Assembly: GCA_947175325.1 (NCBI GenBank)
Contig: CAMWME010000004.1
Coordinates: 1-64,000 of the forward strand
From: an uncultured Clostridia bacterium
GTDB taxonomy: Bacteria > Bacillota > Clostridia > Christensenellales > Borkfalkiaceae
Reading direction: 5' to 3'
DNA length: 64,000 nt
Shown: piece by piece, positions 8,134-17,072 of the stretch
How positions within the stretch are numbered: position 1 is the stretch's first letter
How the letters are laid out: every line of letters starts with the position of its first letter
Notes under the pieces: model-generated
What the model was told of the DNA's origin: nothing
Databases searched by the model: none
The model's input: the letters and a program-made list of their open reading frames with translations, nothing else
Made by a program: the position numbers and the translations under genes

Positions 8134-9648
8134 TTAGTCCATTTTGGTAAGCTTTTCTGCCAAGTCTTCCATTTCTTTCGGGGGCACGGGCTGTGCGCTT
8201 GACTTCACTATCTGCTCAACCGCGAACTTTGCGCGCTCGGGCGGGATAATCGTTCCCACGCCCGCAACGCAACCGCCGGGGCAGCCCATTCCTTCTATCA
8301 TGTATCCGTTGAGCTTGCCAGCCTTTGCAAGCGTTAAAACCTTTTTGCAGTCAGTAAGCCCTTCGGCGTGCTGAATTTTTACCTCGGTTCCGGCGAAGTA
8401 CTCGTTAATGCAGCTTTCAATCGCGCTTGCAACACCGCCCGCACAAGCGTAGCCGCGTCCCGCGCCAGTTGCTTGTAAGCTGACGGGGAGCTCTTCCATC
8501 TCTTCAAGGTTCAAATTCTTTGCGTCGAACATACCCGCAAGCTCTTCAAAGGTAATTACGAAGTCCACGTGGCTTCTTACCGCCTTTCTTGAAGCTTCCA
8601 ATTTTTTAGCGGCGCAAGGTCCTATAAACACCACGCGCGCGTTGGGGCGGTTTACTTTAATCGAACGAGCCGTAGCTACCATGGGCGTAAGCTCCTCGGA
8701 AACCTCGCTTGCAAGGTCGGGGAACTGCTTCTTTACGAGCACAGCCCACGCAGGACAACAGCTTGTGAAAAGAAAGGGCAATTTGCCCGTTACGACCTCG
8801 TTTACGTAATGGTGCGCCTCGGCAATACAGCCTACGTCCGCGCCGACTGCAACCTCGTAAACGTCCTTAAAACCGAGCGCAAGAAGCGCGGATTTAAGCT
8901 TGCCGGGGGTAACCTTTGCGCCGAATTGCCCCACGATTGCGGGTGCAACTGCGGCAACTACTTCGTCGCCTTGTTTAATTGCTTTAATAAGCTGATAAAT
9001 CTGTGATTTATCGGCAATAGCTCCGAACGGGCAAGCCGACATACACTGTCCGCACGCCACGCAAATATCGTTATCTATGTGCGCTCTGCCGTAATCGTCC
9101 GAGGAAATAGCCTTCACCCCGCACGCTGCGGCGCAAGGTCTGACGTGGTGAGCGATAGCGTCGTAAGGGCAAGCCGCCTTGCACCTTCCGCATTTTATAC
9201 ACTTGGATTGGTCGATAAACGCCCTTCCGTCCACGATAGAAACCGCGCCCTTCGGGCAGTTCTTGATGCATGCGTGCGAAACGCAGTTGCGGCACTGATT
9301 GGAAACGACGTACTCGTTATCGGGGCAACAGTCGCACGCAGAGGGAATAACTTGCATAAGGGGCGGCTCGTAATACTTGTCGGCAATGGTGCTTTTATCT
9401 ACGCCCGCCGTGATATGTACCGGTTTGTTTGCGGGACGGAGCGAAAGCCCCATTGCAAGACGAACCCTTTCGGAAGCTATCTGCCTTTCGCGGTAGATGC
9501 TTTCACGGTACTTGGGTACCTCGTCGGGGGTGATTAAAAAGGGAATTTCCTCCAAATCACTTGCGGGGTTATCGGATTCGTATGCTACGCGCGCAACTGC
9601 CGTAAAGATTTTTCTTCTTAAATCGGTTACTACGCTTTGGCTTTTCAT
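8134..9648 (-). CDS. Monomeric [FeFe]-hydrogenase-like protein (group B type)
   Basis: The 504-residue protein carries N-terminal ferredoxin-like clusters, with CIKCGRCKAACP and CVACGQCMSACP around residues 155-215, plus extra Cys motifs before them. The H-cluster domain shows all three signatures: L1 TSCCPAW, L2 GPCAAKK and L3 EGMGCPGGC. The GPC form of L2 and the modular N-terminus resemble group B enzymes rather than classical CpI. Family members reversibly oxidise H2 or act in sensing; activity is inferred. The maturases HydEFG are not in this window. Its stop region overlaps nothing, while its start overlaps the lgt stop by 4 bp. Confidence 0.85.
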   Translation of the reverse strand: MKSQSVVTDLRRKIFTAVARVAYESDNPASDLEEIPFLITPDEVPKYRESIYRERQIASERVRLAMGLSLRPANKPVHITAGVDKSTIADKYYEPPLMQVIPSACDCCPDNEYVVSNQCRNCVSHACIKNCPKGAVSIVDGRAFIDQSKCIKCGRCKAACPYDAIAHHVRPCAAACGVKAISSDDYGRAHIDNDICVACGQCMSACPFGAIADKSQIYQLIKAIKQGDEVVAAVAPAIVGQFGAKVTPGKLKSALLALGFKDVYEVAVGADVGCIAEAHHYVNEVVTGKLPFLFTSCCPAWAVLVKKQFPDLASEVSEELTPMVATARSIKVNRPNARVVFIGPCAAKKLEASRKAVRSHVDFVITFEELAGMFDAKNLNLEEMEELPVSLQATGAGRGYACAGGVASAIESCINEYFAGTEVKIQHAEGLTDCKKVLTLAKAGKLNGYMIEGMGCPGGCVAGVGTIIPPERAKFAVEQIVKSSAQPVPPKEMEDLAEKLTKMD

Positions 9649-10604
9649 GACTCTCCTTCCGTTTCGTCTTGTACTTTATCTTCGGGCTCTGCGGGGACTA
9701 CTCTGCTAACTTCCGCGCCTTGTGCAAGAACGGGAGTGCCGTCCTCGGTCAGCTCGATTTTGTCTTTATTTTCTTCTTTGTGTTGAAGTTCGGGGTGCTT
9801 CATCAGCTTTCTCAAAAGATAGTATTGCAAGAAGAAATATCCTACACCCACGAGCACCATCAATATGCTCCAGAACTGTGAGGGCTGTAAGCCGAGAATA
9901 AGCGCGCCCCTATCGTCGTCGCGGAAAAACTCTATAACGAAACGCCAAATGCCGTACGCTATTGCGTAAACGCCGAAATTATAGTTGAATTTAAAGCGAA
10001 AATAAAGTAGCGCCATTACTCCCGCAAGCAGCAGAAGGAAGCACATTTCGAAAAGCTGCGTGGGAATAACGTTAACGGGAAGCGTAACGCCGTGAGGCGC
10101 GGCACACTGCAAGCCCCATTCCGCCTCTTGACCGTAGCAGCAGCCCGCCCAGAAACAACCGAATCTGCCGAAGGCGTGTGCAATCGCAATGCCGATAGGT
10201 ATGAAGGGCAACGCATCGGAAAGCCCCGCGTTCATATCCTTGCTCGTAAGCCACTTAATTTTTGTGCGCGGTCCTATAACGTAAACGTAAATATTCCACA
10301 CTGCAAGGAAGCTGACGACGCCGCCTAAAAGTCCGCCCATAAAGGTCATACCCGCAAGCTGGAAGGGCTTTGAAGGGTCCTTTGCGTAATTCAAAATGGA
10401 CTGCACGAGCATCGCCATAAAAATGCCGAAAGCCGTGCCTAAAATACCTATAACGAGTACGGCGTTGGTAGAAGTTTCGCTAAACTTTTTATACCACATC
10501 GTAAACAGCAAAAAGCCGAAACAAAGAATAATTCCGACTGCCATACATACGCCGTAGGCGTAAACGCCTTTACCGAAAATTTCAAATAAAGCCTCAGGAT
10601 GCAT
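9645..10604 (-). CDS. lgt: Prolipoprotein diacylglyceryl transferase Lgt
   Basis: The 319-residue membrane enzyme transfers diacylglycerol from phosphatidylglycerol to the lipobox cysteine of prolipoproteins. The essential signature HAFGRFGCFWAGCCYG lies near residue 163, and the late motif GIWRFVIEFFRDDDRG near 225. About seven membrane segments are followed by a charged cytoplasmic tail of about 50 residues, longer than usual. Several lipoproteins in this window would be substrates. ATG 10604 follows an AAGGAAA site. Confidence 0.95.
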   Translation of the reverse strand: MHPEALFEIFGKGVYAYGVCMAVGIILCFGFLLFTMWYKKFSETSTNAVLVIGILGTAFGIFMAMLVQSILNYAKDPSKPFQLAGMTFMGGLLGGVVSFLAVWNIYVYVIGPRTKIKWLTSKDMNAGLSDALPFIPIGIAIAHAFGRFGCFWAGCCYGQEAEWGLQCAAPHGVTLPVNVIPTQLFEMCFLLLLAGVMALLYFRFKFNYNFGVYAIAYGIWRFVIEFFRDDDRGALILGLQPSQFWSILMVLVGVGYFFLQYYLLRKLMKHPELQHKEENKDKIELTEDGTPVLAQGAEVSRVVPAEPEDKVQDETEGES

Positions 10605-10654
10605 AGTAAATTTCCTTAAACACGATTTGCCGCCTTAATGCGACAGTTTTTGCC

Positions 10655-10683
10655 ATTATATCATAGTAAACGCGCGCTGTCAA
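10655..10683 (-). promoter_or_regulatory. Promoter of the lgt-hydrogenase operon
   Basis: On the minus strand TTGACA (10678-10683) and TATAAT (10655-10660) are separated by 17 bp. Both boxes match the sigma-A consensus perfectly. The -35 box overlaps the last codons of the MATE gene. Confidence 0.85.
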
Positions 10684-12077
10684 TTAATATCGCCCGCGGG
10701 AGGGTTGGCAGTTGCTTCCTTTCGCAGCTTCCTTACCGTGAGAAGCCAGAACACGGCGGCGATAACCGCGCTTATGCTCCAACCTATCGCCCACGCCCAG
10801 CACACGCCCGAAAAGCCCCAGCCGCACGCAACCAAGACGTACACCAAAATTACCCTTAAAAGTAAATCCGTAAAGGTGCTTACGGTAAAGCCGAGGTTTC
10901 CACCGCAACCGCGCACACCGCAGTCCGAAATAATTTTTACCGACACTACGGGCAAAAAGCACGAAACTATCGTAAGATACTGAACCGAGTAGCCTAAGGC
11001 GATATCGTTGAGTTTGTCTTTCTGAATAAACAGCCTCGTTAGAAATTCGGGGCAAGAAACGAAAACGATTACAAAAATCAGAACTATTGCCATGGAATAA
11101 CACTGCATAACCCAATAGCCCTTTTTGACGCGGTCGTACTTGCCCGCCGCACGGTTCTGCGAAGCAAAGTTGGAAAATCCGTTTGACATCGCCACTACGC
11201 TCATCGTCGCCATGACCAGTACTTTGAAAGCCGTAGTAAAGCCCGTAGTTGCGTTGCCTTCCTCGTCGAGCCCGTTGATACAGCGGTTGACGAAAAAGTT
11301 GCCGACCGAAACGAAACTTTGCTGCAAAATTATAGGTACGGAAGCTATAGTAAGCTCTTTTAAAATCCTTGCGTTTATAACTTTCGGCTTTTCTTCCGAC
11401 CTAATAGAACGCACTTTTCTTACGAGTACGAAAACGGTCAAAATACAGCAAACCGCTTGCGAAATAAATGTTGCCCAAGCCGCACCCGCAACGTCCCAAT
11501 GAAGCCAGTAAACGAAGCATATATCCAGCCCAACGTTCATTACGGAAGAAATTACGAGGAAGATAAACGGCGTTTTGCTGTCCCCCAGAGCGGAGCAAAT
11601 TCCGCACCCCAAATTATAGAAAAATACGAAAGGCAGCGACCCGATATAAATATAAAGATAGCCTAAACAATCGTCGAAATAAGTGCCGTGAACGTCAAGC
11701 GCAACGAGCGATATATTGCCCAGCCCGAAACCGAGCGTAACTATTACCGCGCACAGCACCGCAGCCGCAATAAACGCCGTATTCACCGTCTCGCGCACTT
11801 TCTTGTTATCGTTCTCGCCGAAGTGCCTTGCAACTATTACCGAACAGCCGCCGTTCACACCGAGTGCAAAAGCCATCAACACGTTTATAATTACGGTTGC
11901 GTTGCCTATTGCGTCCACCGCAAGCGCACCCTCTTGCGCGAAGTTGCCCACGACGAGCAAGTCCGCCAAAGAATAAAGCTGTTGCACAAGCGCACTGCCG
12001 AAAAGCGGCAACGAATATAGCAAAAGCGTCTTCCACACGTTGCCGCCGGTTAAGTTTATCGTCTTACTCTTTTTCAT
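10680..12077 (-). CDS. MATE family efflux transporter
   Basis: The 465-residue product has about twelve membrane helices in the MATE arrangement, beginning NLTGGNVWKTLLLYSLPLFG, and a duplicated inward bundle. MATE proteins export drugs or metabolites using Na+ or H+ gradients; the substrate is unknown. I chose ATG 12077. A longer frame would start at TTG 12107 without a ribosome-binding site. A -10 box (TATAAT) lies only 10 nt before the ATG, so the mRNA may be nearly leaderless. Confidence 0.9.
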   Translation of the reverse strand: MKKSKTINLTGGNVWKTLLLYSLPLFGSALVQQLYSLADLLVVGNFAQEGALAVDAIGNATVIINVLMAFALGVNGGCSVIVARHFGENDNKKVRETVNTAFIAAAVLCAVIVTLGFGLGNISLVALDVHGTYFDDCLGYLYIYIGSLPFVFFYNLGCGICSALGDSKTPFIFLVISSVMNVGLDICFVYWLHWDVAGAAWATFISQAVCCILTVFVLVRKVRSIRSEEKPKVINARILKELTIASVPIILQQSFVSVGNFFVNRCINGLDEEGNATTGFTTAFKVLVMATMSVVAMSNGFSNFASQNRAAGKYDRVKKGYWVMQCYSMAIVLIFVIVFVSCPEFLTRLFIQKDKLNDIALGYSVQYLTIVSCFLPVVSVKIISDCGVRGCGGNLGFTVSTFTDLLLRVILVYVLVACGWGFSGVCWAWAIGWSISAVIAAVFWLLTVRKLRKEATANPPAGDIN

Positions 12078-12087
12078 TTCGGCTTTT

Positions 12088-12115
12088 ATTATAGTATTCG
12101 TTTTCAATTTTGCAA
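12088..12115 (-). promoter_or_regulatory. Promoter immediately before the MATE gene
   Basis: Minus-strand TTGCAA (12110-12115), a 16-bp spacer and TATAAT (12088-12093). Only 10 nt lie between the -10 box and ATG. Confidence 0.6.
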
Positions 12116-12150
12116 CTAAATAAGGGGCTGAAAAATATTTTTTTCTTAAA

Positions 12151-12180
12151 AGAAAAACGCCGCACTTACCGTGCGACGTT
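12151..12180 (-). terminator. Terminator of the SSB-like gene
   Basis: On the minus strand AACGTCGCAC pairs with GTGCGGCGTT (one mismatch), followed by TTTTTCTTTT. Confidence 0.75.
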
Positions 12181-12196
12181 GACGGGTGTTTCCGTA

Positions 12197-12883
12197 TTAT
12201 TCGTTATTCTGATATGCGTGCGGGGTTGAATAGAGGTCGAATTCTTCGTCAATATCGAAGTCCGCCTCGTCGTCGAACGCCGCAAGCTTGGAAATCGAAA
12301 CCTCGTAAGCGGTCATAGTGATAAAGGTTTCGTCGGGCTGTTTCTTTTGGTACTCTCTGGACTGAATTCTACCGGAAAGCGCAACTCTGTCCCCCACGGA
12401 TAAATTACGCACGAAGCGGGCGTTTCTGCCCCAAGCTATCGCGGGGATATAATCCGACTTGTTGTAGCTGCGGTTCACCGCAATTAAAAGGTCGGCAATC
12501 TCTCTGTTGAATGGCGTGGTGCGGTAAACGGGCGGTTTACAGATATAGCCCGAAAGAACTATCGAGTTGGGGTTCTTCCCCGGTTGCGTATCCAAAAGCT
12601 CTCTCACGAAAACGGTCAGCATCAAGCGCGATTTGCCGTCCTCTAACTTATTGTAAGAGCGGAATTGCCCAAGCGCGCAAATGTAACTGCCAACGCGCAT
12701 ATCTTCCGTCATTATCCTCTCGGATACGGTTACGGGCAGAATATCCGCTTGACCCGAAAGCCGCATAACCTTCACGAAAAATTCGTAAAAGCCTTCACCG
12801 TAGACCTCGTGTGAAAAGGTTGCCTCGGACACGATTTCGCCGTACACGTAAACCTTGTTGTTTTTCTCCGTGTTGTAATTCAT
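12197..12883 (-). CDS. Single-stranded DNA-binding-like protein with two OB folds
   Basis: The 228-residue product contains two consecutive OB-fold stretches. The first (about 10-95) is divergent. The second (about 98-200: NSIVLSGYICKPPVYRTTP ... GDRVALSGRIQSREY) resembles bacterial SSB. The C-terminus is acidic (DIDEEFDLYS) but lacks the canonical DDDIPF tip that recruits partner proteins. ATG 12883 is chosen because GGAGG lies 7 nt upstream; the longer frame starts at TTG. Probably an accessory ssDNA-binding protein rather than the essential SSB. Confidence 0.72.
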   Translation of the reverse strand: MNYNTEKNNKVYVYGEIVSEATFSHEVYGEGFYEFFVKVMRLSGQADILPVTVSERIMTEDMRVGSYICALGQFRSYNKLEDGKSRLMLTVFVRELLDTQPGKNPNSIVLSGYICKPPVYRTTPFNREIADLLIAVNRSYNKSDYIPAIAWGRNARFVRNLSVGDRVALSGRIQSREYQKKQPDETFITMTAYEVSISKLAAFDDEADFDIDEEFDLYSTPHAYQNNE

Positions 12884-12922
12884 ATATGCCTCCAAATTAA
12901 GTATTTCCTTGTAAAAAATTCG

Positions 12923-12951
12923 ATTGCCCCCAATATATGCCGCAAATAACG
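12923..12951 (+). repeat. Dispersed motif, copy 3 (intergenic)
   Basis: The plus strand reads ATTGCCCCCA, then ATATATGCCGC, then AAATAACG. It lies between the deacetylase stop and the start of the SSB-like gene. Confidence 0.7.
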
Positions 12952-12957
12952 GGGTTT

Positions 12958-13722
12958 TTAAATTGCCGCCTTCTGCATCCCCGTGCCGTCTATTACGTAG
13001 TTTTCGCGAAGAATAAGCTCGCCAACCGGCACGAATGAGTAGCCTCTGTTTTTCAAAGTTTCAAGTATTATGGGCACGGCTTCCGCAGTGTGAAGCCCGT
13101 TGTTGTGCATAAGTATTATCGAACCGTTTTTAACGCCGTTAATAACCCGCATCGCTATATCGGACGCCGATAAATCTTTCCAATCCAAGCTGTCAACGTC
13201 CCATTGAATGCTGTAATAGCCCAGCTCGGAAGCCGTCTTTATAAGCTCGTCGTCGTAGTCACCGTAGGGCGGGCGGAACAGCTCCACCTTCTTCCCCGTT
13301 ATATTTTCGATAGCCTCGGAGGACGTGGTAAGCTCTTGCTTTATGTCCTCGGCGTTCAGCTTGCTCATATAGGAATGCGTTGAAGAATGCGTGCCTATCT
13401 CACAGCCGTGCTCGTCGATTTTTTTCACGAACTCGGTGTATTTCTCGGTCCAAAATTCAACCATGAAGAAGGTTGCCCGCACGTCGCAGTTTTTAAGCGC
13501 CTTTAAAATATCGTCGGTATATTCAGTACCCCACGCGCAGTCAAAGGTAATCGAGCAAACCTTTTCCTCCCTCTCTACGCAGTAAATGGGTATCAGCCTC
13601 GGCGTGTTGCCGTAAAAGACCGCGTACGCGCCCGTAAAGTACACGGAAACGCTAAGTACCGCCGCCATCGCCACAGCGGCAAACGCAAGAATAACAGTTT
13701 TGAATTTAACCGTTTGTATCAA
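12958..13722 (-). CDS. Polysaccharide deacetylase (PdaA/PdaB-like, NodB domain)
   Basis: The product has an N-terminal membrane anchor (about 10-35) and a NodB homology domain. The catalytic/metal motifs are TFDCAWG (the usual TFDD is replaced by TFDC), HSSTHSYM and RPPYGDYD. Enzymes of this type deacetylate peptidoglycan or chitin-like sugars outside the membrane. Start TTG 13722 is preferred because CGGAGAG lies just upstream; an upstream TTG at 13743 has no site. The D-to-C change at the second aspartate is also typical of the PdaB subgroup, so activity is uncertain. Confidence 0.82.
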   Translation of the reverse strand: MIQTVKFKTVILAFAAVAMAAVLSVSVYFTGAYAVFYGNTPRLIPIYCVEREEKVCSITFDCAWGTEYTDDILKALKNCDVRATFFMVEFWTEKYTEFVKKIDEHGCEIGTHSSTHSYMSKLNAEDIKQELTTSSEAIENITGKKVELFRPPYGDYDDELIKTASELGYYSIQWDVDSLDWKDLSASDIAMRVINGVKNGSIILMHNNGLHTAEAVPIILETLKNRGYSFVPVGELILRENYVIDGTGMQKAAI

Positions 13723-13880
13723 CTTACTCTCCGATTTTAGCAAACCGCAAAACGCTTAATTTGTCTGCTTTAATTTGAATACTTGTTTTTTTGTCGAAAA
13801 CGCTTTAACCCGCTTTTCGGGCAGCGTTCGGCTTACGTTTTATATTTATTAAGCCCGTCCTCCTTTTATGTTTTATTGCA

Positions 13881-13920
13881 CGAAAAAAGCCGCGGCGGTT
13901 TTTGCAAACCACCGCGGCGC
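13881..13920 (-). terminator. Terminator of the 313-aa lipoprotein gene
   Basis: The minus-strand stem GCCGCGGTGGTTT pairs with AAACCGCCGCGGC (one mismatch) and is followed by TTTTTTC. Confidence 0.85.
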
Positions 13921-13934
13921 CGTACTATTTAGTT

Positions 13935-14876
13935 TTAATTCATCAAACTATCTGGAAAGTCGCTTTCCTTTAACTCAACCGATAAATCTATATACTGAAC
14001 CGTTCTGTATTCTTCCTTTTCGTGCCAATTAACGTTTTTAAACCCGTAATCAACTTCCTCGGTAATATCTATATAAACCTTCGTTGAATCGCTTGAAATA
14101 TACACTTTACCGCTTTTTATCCAATGCCCGTAGCCCGACGGCTCAACCAAAACGGTAGTATCATGGTTATTCGTATTCTTGCGGTAACGGTCTACGAAAA
14201 GACTTACGTATTCAGCCGGTTCGTAGCTGTACACGGCGTTGAAATTGTGTTCTTCATTTAAGGCGTTAAGGCGAAACTCTCCTCCGCCAATAATTTGGAA
14301 TATCGTATAAGTATCGTAAGCTTTAAGAGGTAAATCGTTATGTTTAAAATCCGTACTCTGATCAGATAAACGTTTCGGAGTTATTACTTCATTAAACTGT
14401 TCCGAAGCCGATTCACGGGACTTTACAGAACCGGCTTGAGTTTCTTCGTAGTTTTCGTTTTTTATACAAGTTTCCGTGTTCCCTGTGCCGTCGTACAACA
14501 CGGCGTTACCGCTTGTTTCGGTAGTTTTGTAGGAATAATTATCTGATTTAAAGGCGTACGCATTCCCGTTCGTCTTTAAAACGTTTATACTGACAACTTC
14601 TTCCTTCTCTTTAAAACTGTTAAAATTATCACCTTTATTAGGTCCGTAAATTTTGCTGTAGCTATACGTTTGAACGCTTAAAGCTTGTGCGTTAGACAGT
14701 TTGTCGCTATAAATTTTAAATAATTGTGAATCCGTATCGGTAACAAGCGTAAACTTTACTCCGCTAGGCATCTGCGGAATTTTACTGTTTTCGGGTTCTT
14801 CGGGTTTACAAGCCGCCAAGGATAGTATGCCAACGGACAAAACACCCGCAACCAATAACGCTGCAAATTTTTTCAT
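13935..14876 (-). CDS. Predicted lipoprotein, unknown function (313 aa)
   Basis: A lipoprotein signal peptide (MKKFAALLVAGVLSVGILSL) ends in the lipobox LAAC, with Cys at residue 23. The mature protein is Ser/Thr/Tyr/Asn-rich, without further membrane segments or motifs I recognise. It is probably a surface-exposed beta-rich protein. An AAGGGGC site precedes ATG. It sits 9 bp downstream of rarA on the same strand and ends at a strong terminator. Lipidation would depend on the lgt gene in this window. Confidence 0.75.
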   Translation of the reverse strand: MKKFAALLVAGVLSVGILSLAACKPEEPENSKIPQMPSGVKFTLVTDTDSQLFKIYSDKLSNAQALSVQTYSYSKIYGPNKGDNFNSFKEKEEVVSINVLKTNGNAYAFKSDNYSYKTTETSGNAVLYDGTGNTETCIKNENYEETQAGSVKSRESASEQFNEVITPKRLSDQSTDFKHNDLPLKAYDTYTIFQIIGGGEFRLNALNEEHNFNAVYSYEPAEYVSLFVDRYRKNTNNHDTTVLVEPSGYGHWIKSGKVYISSDSTKVYIDITEEVDYGFKNVNWHEKEEYRTVQYIDLSVELKESDFPDSLMN

Positions 14877-14885
14877 AAGTGCCCC

Positions 14886-16202
14886 TTATTTTAATTTGCC
14901 TTTTTTCTTTCTTATTTCCTTTACGGTTTGTTCAAAGCCGTAATCGGACGGGGTGTAATAAATTCTGTCCTTTAACTTATCGGGAAGATACTGCTGTTCA
15001 ACGTAGCCGCCCGCATAATCGTGCGGGTATTTGTACTTGGAGCTTTGCGCCTTCGTATCTCTATCACCGAAGGTGTTGTCTTTAAGGTAAGGCGGCACGC
15101 CCTCGTCGTCGCGCACCTCGCGCGCGTCCCGCTTTGCCGCGTTCATAGCAACTTCAACGGTATTGCTTTTGGGCGCTTCGCAGACGTAAACGATAGCTTC
15201 GCACAACGGCTCTAACCCTTCGGGGTAGCCCGTCTTTTCGAATATGTACATAGCCGACGCCGCAATATTCAGCGCGTTGGGGTCAGCCATACCCACGTCC
15301 TCCGCCGCATGAATCGACAGCCGCCTTGCAATAATCATAGGGTCGCAACCGCCCTCAACAAGCCGCATCGCATAGTAAAGTGCGGCGTTCGAATCACTGC
15401 CGCGCAAGGATTTGCAGAAAGCCGAAAGATAGTCGTAGTACGCGTCCTCGCTATAGGACATCGCCTTTTTCTGAATGGACTGTTCCGCATCGGACAAAGT
15501 AACCTTTATACTTCCGTCGGCTTGGGGCGGGGTGGTCAGCACGGCAAGCTCCAAAGCGTTGTACGCAGTACGCAAATCGCCGCCCGCAACACGCGCTATA
15601 TGGTCAAGTGCATCGTCGTCAACGGTTGCCGAATATTCCCCCAAACCTTTGCGTTTATCCGTCAAAGATTTTGCGATTGCCCCCCGAATATCCTCGAACG
15701 AAAGCCTTTTGAACTCAAAAACTCTGCACCTTGAAACTATTGCAGGAGTCATCGACGCATAGGGGTTTTCCGTGGTGGAACCTATGAAAATTATGGTGCC
15801 TTGCTCTATTGCGGGAAGAAGGCTGTCCGACTGAGTTTTGTTAAAACGGTGGCACTCGTCAAGCATCAAATAAGTGCGCTTGCCGTACATTTTTAAATTG
15901 TTCCTTGCGTCCTCTACCGCCTTCTTCACGTCGGATACGCCCGACTGCACCGCGTTCAGTTTTATAAATTCTCCGTGCGTAGTCTGGGCAATTATATTGG
16001 CAAGCGTGGTCTTGCCCGTTCCGGGAGGTCCCCAGAAAATGCAGCTTCCAAGCCTATCCAAGGATATTGCGCGCCTTAAAAGAGAGCCTTCCGCAACGAT
16101 ATGCTTCTGTCCTATAAATTCGTTTAAGTTGTTTGCGCGCATGCGCTCGGCAAGGGGCTTTGCCCCGCTTTCATTGCCGTTTAAATCGAAAAGGTCGTTC
16201 AT
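14886..16202 (-). CDS. rarA: AAA+ ATPase RarA/MgsA (replication-associated recombination protein)
   Basis: The 438-residue clamp-loader-like ATPase has Walker A GPPGTGKTTLA near residue 59, Walker B LMLDECHRF near 112 and an arginine finger region (STTENPYASMTPAIVSRCRVFEF). A C-terminal tetramerisation domain follows, with VEGGCDPMIIARRL and ASEDVGMADP-like AAEDVGMADPNAL. It acts at stalled forks. Its start overlaps the patatin gene stop by 4 bp. One dispersed motif copy lies inside. Confidence 0.94.
   Translation of the reverse strand: MNDLFDLNGNESGAKPLAERMRANNLNEFIGQKHIVAEGSLLRRAISLDRLGSCIFWGPPGTGKTTLANIIAQTTHGEFIKLNAVQSGVSDVKKAVEDARNNLKMYGKRTYLMLDECHRFNKTQSDSLLPAIEQGTIIFIGSTTENPYASMTPAIVSRCRVFEFKRLSFEDIRGAIAKSLTDKRKGLGEYSATVDDDALDHIARVAGGDLRTAYNALELAVLTTPPQADGSIKVTLSDAEQSIQKKAMSYSEDAYYDYLSAFCKSLRGSDSNAALYYAMRLVEGGCDPMIIARRLSIHAAEDVGMADPNALNIAASAMYIFEKTGYPEGLEPLCEAIVYVCEAPKSNTVEVAMNAAKRDAREVRDDEGVPPYLKDNTFGDRDTKAQSSKYKYPHDYAGGYVEQQYLPDKLKDRIYYTPSDYGFEQTVKEIRKKKGKLK
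15676..15705 (+). repeat. Dispersed motif, copy 4 (inside rarA)
   Basis: The plus strand reads ATTGCCCCCCGAATAT, identical to the left 16 bp of the ligA copy. The right half (CCTCGAACGAAAGC) is diverged. The region codes for EDIRGAI. Confidence 0.45.
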
Positions 16203-16990
16203 TTCAAAAGTTCCTTTATTTTATCCGCGTATGTCTTACCGGCCTTGTAACCTTCTTCGTAAGCGAAGTTTAAATCCTTTATAACGTATTGGCTCATTCC
16301 TCGGATTTCGGGCTCGATTAAAAGGTCGCACACCCCTTTTTCGTTTTCAAGCCTAAGCTTGGTCTGGTTTGCGTCCATTATATCGAAAACGCGCAAAACC
16401 ATACCCAAAATGTTATTTACGTCGTCAATGGTTTCGGTTGTGTTCTTTAAAACGTCCACCGCCACCACCACGTCGGCGCCCATATCTTTTACCGTTTTAA
16501 CGGGCAATCTGCATATGCACCCGCCGTCAACGAACATTTTTCCGCCTATCTGCACGGGACGGAAAACCGTGGGAATACAGCTTGAAGCTTGAATTGCCTT
16601 TGCGGCGTTCCCCTTTGAAAATACGTGCAATTCGCCCGAATACAGCTCGGTTGCAACGCATCTGAACGGCAAGGGCATATCTTCTAAATATTGCACGCGC
16701 AAGTGCTTAATCAACAGATTTAGCACCTTTCTGCCGCGCAGAAGGGACATTTTAGTTATAACTGCGGGGGACACGTCCAAAATATCGCGCATTTTCAACG
16801 CAAGCACGACTTCCTTCATTTCTGCAACGGACATTCCGCTTGCGTAACAGCCGCCCACGACTGCGCCCATAGAGCAACCCGCAATATAGTCGGGCTTGAT
16901 GCCTTCTTCTTCCAAAGCCTCTAAAAAGCCTACGTGAGCCACTCCGCGAGAGCCGCCGCTACCAAGCGCAAGCCCCAAAGTTTTACTCAT
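16199..16990 (-). CDS. Patatin-like phospholipase (RssA/YchK-type)
   Basis: The 263-residue protein shows the patatin oxyanion motif GSGGSRGVAHVGFL near residues 10-23, the nucleophile elbow GCSMG near 40 and the catalytic Asp motif DGG (MFVDGGCICRLPV). Such enzymes are Ser-Asp dyad lipases or acyl hydrolases. Start ATG 16990 follows GGAGAG; a longer frame has no site. It is coupled to rarA by a 4-bp overlap. Substrate unknown. Confidence 0.88.
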   Translation of the reverse strand: MSKTLGLALGSGGSRGVAHVGFLEALEEEGIKPDYIAGCSMGAVVGGCYASGMSVAEMKEVVLALKMRDILDVSPAVITKMSLLRGRKVLNLLIKHLRVQYLEDMPLPFRCVATELYSGELHVFSKGNAAKAIQASSCIPTVFRPVQIGGKMFVDGGCICRLPVKTVKDMGADVVVAVDVLKNTTETIDDVNNILGMVLRVFDIMDANQTKLRLENEKGVCDLLIEPEIRGMSQYVIKDLNFAYEEGYKAGKTYADKIKELLK

Positions 16991-17072
16991 ATACTCTCCT
17001 TTAAACAAAATCAACCGCATGGATAAGCGGTTTGTGATTTTCGCCCGTAACTTTAAATATATTTAAATCGTA

